Origin: a virus
IMG/VR virus record: IMGVR_UViG_3300009702_000071
Location: 1-26,115 of that record
Reading direction: 5' to 3' (one strand)
DNA length: 26,115 bases
Shown: positions 22,728 to 26,115 of the stretch, piece after piece
Position numbering within the stretch: the stretch's first letter is position 1
Layout: the number at the start of each line of letters is the position of its first letter
The notes under the pieces: model-generated
What the model saw: the letters and a program-made list of their open reading frames with translations, nothing else
Databases searched by the model: none
Told to the model about the DNA's origin: nothing
Translations under genes and position numbers: made by a program

Positions 22728-25211
22728 ATGAATAAAATATACACGTACGATGAAGTGCGTGAAGCATCACTCGCTTATTTCGATGGCGATCAACTAGCCG
22801 CAAGTACATTTGCTGACAAGTATGCGCTACAGGATTTGCAAAACAATTATCATGAGTTGACACCTGTTGACATGCACAAACGCATGGCAAATGAGTTTGC
22901 AAGGATTGAATCACTGTACAATAATCCGTTGTCGTACGATGAAATCCTAGCACTCTTTGCTGATTGGACTGTAATACCTCAGGGAAGTCCAATGTCAGCG
23001 TTAGGTAACAAATTTCAAATACAGTCACTATCAAACTGTTTTGTAATCGATTCACCACATGATTCGTATGGTGGTATTCTGCACACCGATCAGGAACAGG
23101 TTCAGATTATGAAGCGCCGTGGAGGCATTGGATTTGATCTCTCAACGATTAGGCCAAAGGGATGCACTGCAGCAAATGCAGCAAGGACAACTGATGGTAT
23201 TGCAGTATTCATGGAACGCTTTTCAAACACGTGTGAAGAGTGTGCGCAGAACGGTCGTCGTGGAGCGCTTATGCTTACGATGCATGTTGCACACCCAGAG
23301 GTGTTAACATTTGCAAATATTAAGCGTGATAGATCAAAGGTAACAGGCGCAAATGTCTCTGTGCGTTTGACAGATGAATTCATGCGTGCAGTTGAAAAGG
23401 GTGACAAATACAGACAATGTTTTCCCGTTGAAGGCGATGGTCCTAAACTTGTTGATCGCATGGTTGATGCTCGTGAAGTATGGGAAAACATAATCAAGGC
23501 AACACGTGATTGTTCAGAACCCGGGTATCTTTTTTGGGACACAATCAAGCGCAATACTCCAACAGATGCGTATCCAGAATTTGCAACAAAGTCAACAAAT
23601 CCCTGTGGAGAGATAGTTCTCACGCCATATGACTCGTGTAGATTATTGCTCATCAATCTTAGCAAGTTTGTACACAAACCTTTCACACCAGACGCATGTT
23701 TTGACATGAATGTATTTGATGATGTTGTTAGAAAATCACAGCGTCTTATGGATGATCTTGTTGATCTTGAACTTGAAGCCGTTGACAAGATACTTGCAAA
23801 GATTGAGTCTGATCCTGAGCCTGAATACATCAAGGTTACAGAACAAAATTTGTGGAAAAAGATCAAGAAGATGGGGCAGCGCGGTCGTAGAACGGGATTG
23901 GGTCTCACTGCACTTGGCGATATTTTTGCCTACCTTGGCATGGCATATGGTTCAGATGAAAGTATCAGATTGACAGATGAGATCTATAAACATCTTGCAC
24001 TGAATTCGTATCGTAGTTCTGTAAGATTGGCAGAAGAGCGCGGGGCATTTCCTGCATTTGATCATGGACTAGAAAACAATCATCCATTCATTAACAAGAT
24101 CCTTGATCTCGATCCGGATCTTAGAGAACGTTACAATAAGTTTGGTCGTCGTAACATTGCAAACACAACAACCGCTCCAGCAGGTTCAACAAGCATCCTT
24201 GCAAAGACAACGTCGGGTTGTGAACCTGTTGTGTTTATTGACGCAGATAGGTTCAAAAAGAACGTACCTGGCATGAAAAATCCTCGTGTTGATAAGATTG
24301 ATGAAAAGGGTATTGCATGGCAGAAGTTCAAGGTGTTTCATGAGGGTGTCAAACTTTGGATGGACGTTACTGGCGAGAGTGATGTAACTAAATCACCCTA
24401 TGCGGGGTCAACGGTTGAAGAGATTGATCACCTTAAGAAGGTTGATATACAAGCCGCGGCCCAGAATTGGGTATGTCACAGCATTAGCAACACAACCAAT
24501 TTACCGAATGACGTTACGTCTGAGAAGGTTGCATCACTTGCAATGCGTTCTTGGAAAACAGAATGTAAGGGTCTGACAATCTACAGGATTGGTTCCCGTG
24601 ATGCAGTGATTAAAAAGGCTTCTGTTGAAAATGAACCTGAAAAGTTGTTTAAGATCACTGAGACACACGCGCCAAAGCGACCCAAAGAACTTCCCTGTGA
24701 TATTCACCGTGTAAGTGTGAAAGGTGAACAATACGTTGTCTTTGTGGGTAAGCTCGGTAATCGTCCATACGAGATCTTTGCCGGTCTTTCTGAATATGTT
24801 GAGGTGCCTCGTAAGGTGAAGAACGGTGTGCTTATCAAGAACGGAAAACACAACGGTGTTGTAACATACAACCTACGAATTCCAATTGGAAGTGATGATG
24901 ACATGTTGATCAAGAACATTGTTAATTTGTTTGCTAATGCTGAACACGGTGCATTCACACGAACATTGTCACTTGCACTTCGTCATGGTGTACCCGTACA
25001 GTACATTGTTGAACAGCTGCGCAAGGACAAGAAGAGTGACATGTCATCGTTCAGCTCTGTGATTGCAAGGGTTCTTAGCAAGCAATACATACCCGACGGT
25101 ACATCTGCAAAAACATTTGAGAAGCTCTGCCCAGAATGTAACAGTGATGGTCTCACGTATCAACAAGGGTGCATCACATGTTTTAATTGTGGTTACAGCA
25201 AATGTGCCTAG
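22728..25211 (+). CDS. nrdJ: Ribonucleotide reductase, class II (adenosylcobalamin-dependent)
   Basis: 827 aa from ATG 22728, with GGAG 11 bases upstream. Active-site motifs are clear: SNCFV (C104) and YDSCRL (C304), the redox pair; NPCGE (291-295) with the thiyl-radical C293, N291 and E295; and NIANTTTAPAGSTSIL, the phosphate-binding loop. It ends in a cysteine-rich tail (C801, C804, C815, C818, C821, C826), a zinc-finger and redox segment typical of class II enzymes. Residues about 645-745 correspond to the TSCPD-like domain. There is no NrdB partner gene nearby, which fits class II. It reduces ribonucleotides to deoxyribonucleotides using B12 as radical source, so the host must make or import cobalamin. 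I see no cobalamin riboswitch in the 66-base leader. Confidence 0.92.
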   Translation: MNKIYTYDEVREASLAYFDGDQLAASTFADKYALQDLQNNYHELTPVDMHKRMANEFARIESLYNNPLSYDEILALFADWTVIPQGSPMSALGNKFQIQSLSNCFVIDSPHDSYGGILHTDQEQVQIMKRRGGIGFDLSTIRPKGCTAANAARTTDGIAVFMERFSNTCEECAQNGRRGALMLTMHVAHPEVLTFANIKRDRSKVTGANVSVRLTDEFMRAVEKGDKYRQCFPVEGDGPKLVDRMVDAREVWENIIKATRDCSEPGYLFWDTIKRNTPTDAYPEFATKSTNPCGEIVLTPYDSCRLLLINLSKFVHKPFTPDACFDMNVFDDVVRKSQRLMDDLVDLELEAVDKILAKIESDPEPEYIKVTEQNLWKKIKKMGQRGRRTGLGLTALGDIFAYLGMAYGSDESIRLTDEIYKHLALNSYRSSVRLAEERGAFPAFDHGLENNHPFINKILDLDPDLRERYNKFGRRNIANTTTAPAGSTSILAKTTSGCEPVVFIDADRFKKNVPGMKNPRVDKIDEKGIAWQKFKVFHEGVKLWMDVTGESDVTKSPYAGSTVEEIDHLKKVDIQAAAQNWVCHSISNTTNLPNDVTSEKVASLAMRSWKTECKGLTIYRIGSRDAVIKKASVENEPEKLFKITETHAPKRPKELPCDIHRVSVKGEQYVVFVGKLGNRPYEIFAGLSEYVEVPRKVKNGVLIKNGKHNGVVTYNLRIPIGSDDDMLIKNIVNLFANAEHGAFTRTLSLALRHGVPVQYIVEQLRKDKKSDMSSFSSVIARVLSKQYIPDGTSAKTFEKLCPECNSDGLTYQQGCITCFNCGYSKCA

Positions 25212-25224
25212 CACTGAAAAAATG

Positions 25225-25247
25225 ATTATCGCTTGCTAATTATCGCT
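25225..25247 (+). repeat. Direct repeat of ATTATCGCT in the gap after nrdJ
   Basis: ATTATCGCT occurs at 25225-25233 and 25239-25247, on the same face of the helix to within a few bases (14 bases start to start). It lies in the 130-base gap between the ribonucleotide reductase gene and the right-end small genes, where a promoter or regulator site would be expected. I see no good -35/-10 pair or riboswitch here. Could be chance. Confidence 0.2.
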
Positions 25248-25341
25248 AGAGTGTGAAACTTAACAAGAAACAATGGGATAGCATAAGTGATGTTGTTGCA
25301 GCTGTACCTTGATACATAGATTTGGATGAAAAAGGATAAAT

Positions 25342-25698
25342 ATGAAGATTTCACTACGTCAACTTCGTAAGATCATCAAGGAAGTGGCAATGTCACCGTC
25401 CTTTGGAAAGAACAACAAACCGGTGGGTTCACCGTTCGAGAGCAAGAAATTGAAGGAAGGCCTTGCTAGCGTTCAGAATTCATTCCTACAGGCTGTAGAA
25501 CGTGATCTTGTTCTTGCGTCTTGGTCATCTGCATATGATGAAGGTAGCAGAGAATTCAAAGACGATGTATACGATCGTATTAAAAAGACGGGTACAACCG
25601 TGACAAATGAAATGATGCATGACATTGAAAAGGTGATCAATGCAGCATGGCAGAAGGCACATCAAGCTGCATCTACCGGTGGTCAGAAGGCAGCATAA
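25342..25698 (+). CDS. Small protein with LRKIIKE N-terminal tag, unknown function
   Basis: 118 aa from ATG 25342, with AAAGGA ending five bases upstream. The N-terminus MKISLRQLRKIIKEVAMS matches the shared tag of the following two genes. After a Gly/Pro linker (SPSFGKNNKPVGSP) comes a helical, charged domain (about 37-110). No cysteine, membrane segment or known motif is seen. The tag contains I-K-E, which fits the L/I-x-E recognition of T4-type prohead proteases, so the leader could be removed in the capsid. That is inference. Alternatively the tag could mediate another shared interaction. Confidence 0.62.
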   Translation: MKISLRQLRKIIKEVAMSPSFGKNNKPVGSPFESKKLKEGLASVQNSFLQAVERDLVLASWSSAYDEGSREFKDDVYDRIKKTGTTVTNEMMHDIEKVINAAWQKAHQAASTGGQKAA

Positions 25699-25710
25699 AG
25701 AAAGACTACA

Positions 25711-25929
25711 ATGAAGCTTACAAAGACAACATTACGCAAGATGATTCGTGAAGAGCAAACCCGTCAGCGTCGTAGACGGAAGCTTAAGGAATCATCAAAT
25801 AACGAAGAAAAGCAAGCGCTTGATCTAATGCGTAAGGTGTTAATTCACTTGAAGGATATGGGTGAATACAAGTTTTTTGATGCAGGTGCAAAGTTCTTCA
25901 AAGAAATGGAAAGTTCATTTAAGGGTTGA
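25711..25929 (+). CDS. Very small basic protein with LRKMIREE N-terminal tag
   Basis: 72 aa from ATG 25711, 12 bases after the previous stop. The leader MKLTKTTLRKMIREE is followed by a strongly basic stretch (QTRQRRRRKLKESS) and then a helical C-terminus (EEKQALDLMRKVLIHLKDM and onward, ending in a short amphipathic segment). The Arg-rich part suggests nucleic acid binding, as would suit a packaged DNA-binding protein if the leader is a head-targeting signal. I do not recognise a family. Shine-Dalgarno support is weak (AAGAAAG). Confidence 0.6.
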   Translation: MKLTKTTLRKMIREEQTRQRRRRKLKESSNNEEKQALDLMRKVLIHLKDMGEYKFFDAGAKFFKEMESSFKG

Positions 25930-25935
25930 TGATTA

Positions 25936-26115
25936 ATGAAACTCCGAATTGGCGATCTTCGACAGATTATCTCTGAGGAATATCTCAGGGGTGTACCGGA
26001 ATTCGTGATACGTGAGGAAACAAGAAAGTTTGTTGATGGTATCCGGCAGCAACTCAGAAGACATGTGTTCATGACAATGGGTAACCCTGTCATGGAAAGA
26101 GAGAACCTTGCTGCG
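25936..26115 (+). CDS. Small protein with LRQIISEE N-terminal tag (3' end cut off)
   Basis: ATG 25936 opens a frame that is still open at the window end (60 codons). The N-terminus MKLRIGDLRQIISEEYLRG is the third copy of the tag in a row. The next residues (PEFVIREETRKFVDGIRQQL) are helical and charged. AAGGG lies about ten bases upstream, overlapping the end of the previous gene. Length, function and C-terminus cannot be judged from this window. Confidence 0.6.
   Translation, partial: MKLRIGDLRQIISEEYLRGVPEFVIREETRKFVDGIRQQLRRHVFMTMGNPVMERENLAA

Noticed and set aside
23102-23908. 268-codon open frame on the minus strand inside nrdJ
   Set aside because: It lies wholly opposite a well-conserved reductase gene, its protein is Ser/Arg-rich and low in domain signal, and every other gene is on the + strand. 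It is a shadow of the codon pattern.

Overview
The window is part of a tailed double-stranded DNA phage (Caudoviricetes) with a contractile, T4-like tail, so a myovirus. Every gene I can support is on the + strand. Genes are tightly packed, with short gaps or stop/start overlaps, and no stretch of 300 bases lacks a gene. I found no tRNA, rRNA, CRISPR array, integrase or insertion sequence. The host cannot be read from the sequence. The mix of T4-type tail and recombination genes with a family A polymerase, a B12-dependent ribonucleotide reductase and small proteins starting MKxxxxxLRxxIxEE suggests a large lytic phage of an environmental bacterium; this is inference.

Region 1 (1-15176) is the tail and baseplate module. 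It holds the C-terminus of a gp19-like tail tube protein, two adjacent free-standing homing endonuclease-like genes, two small genes (one with a possible winged helix), a gp26-family (T4_baseplate) protein, a small overlapping partner, another small protein, a 1290-residue tape measure protein, a small helical protein, a 1038-residue baseplate or tail-tip protein with a hydrophobic segment, a gp53/LysM-like protein and a 981-residue hub-like protein.

Region 2 (15213-25211) is the replication, recombination and nucleotide module. It holds a very short family A DNA polymerase (403 aa, no exonuclease domains), an HD-domain hydrolase, a small basic protein, a gp32-like single-strand binding protein without cysteines, a UvsX/RecA recombinase, a dUTPase, a stand-alone 5'-3' exonuclease/flap endonuclease, a DnaB-type helicase and a class II ribonucleotide reductase. 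Polymerase and 5' nuclease, fused in bacterial Pol I, are separate genes here. SSB, recombinase and helicase would work with the polymerase at forks, while dUTPase and NrdJ supply and clean up dNTPs. Clamp, clamp loader, primase and proofreading exonuclease are not in the window.

Region 3 (25342-end) is a run of small proteins that share the MKxxxxxLRxxIxEE-type N-terminus but differ afterwards. The window ends inside the third.

Main points for a second look: the shared N-terminal tag, which may be a capsid-targeting or protease-processed leader; the two endonucleases that share an N-terminal module but carry different nuclease domains; the reduced polymerase with Ile at the Phe762 position of the O helix; the cysteine-free gp32 homologue; and a strong 15-bp hairpin between the SSB and recombinase genes.
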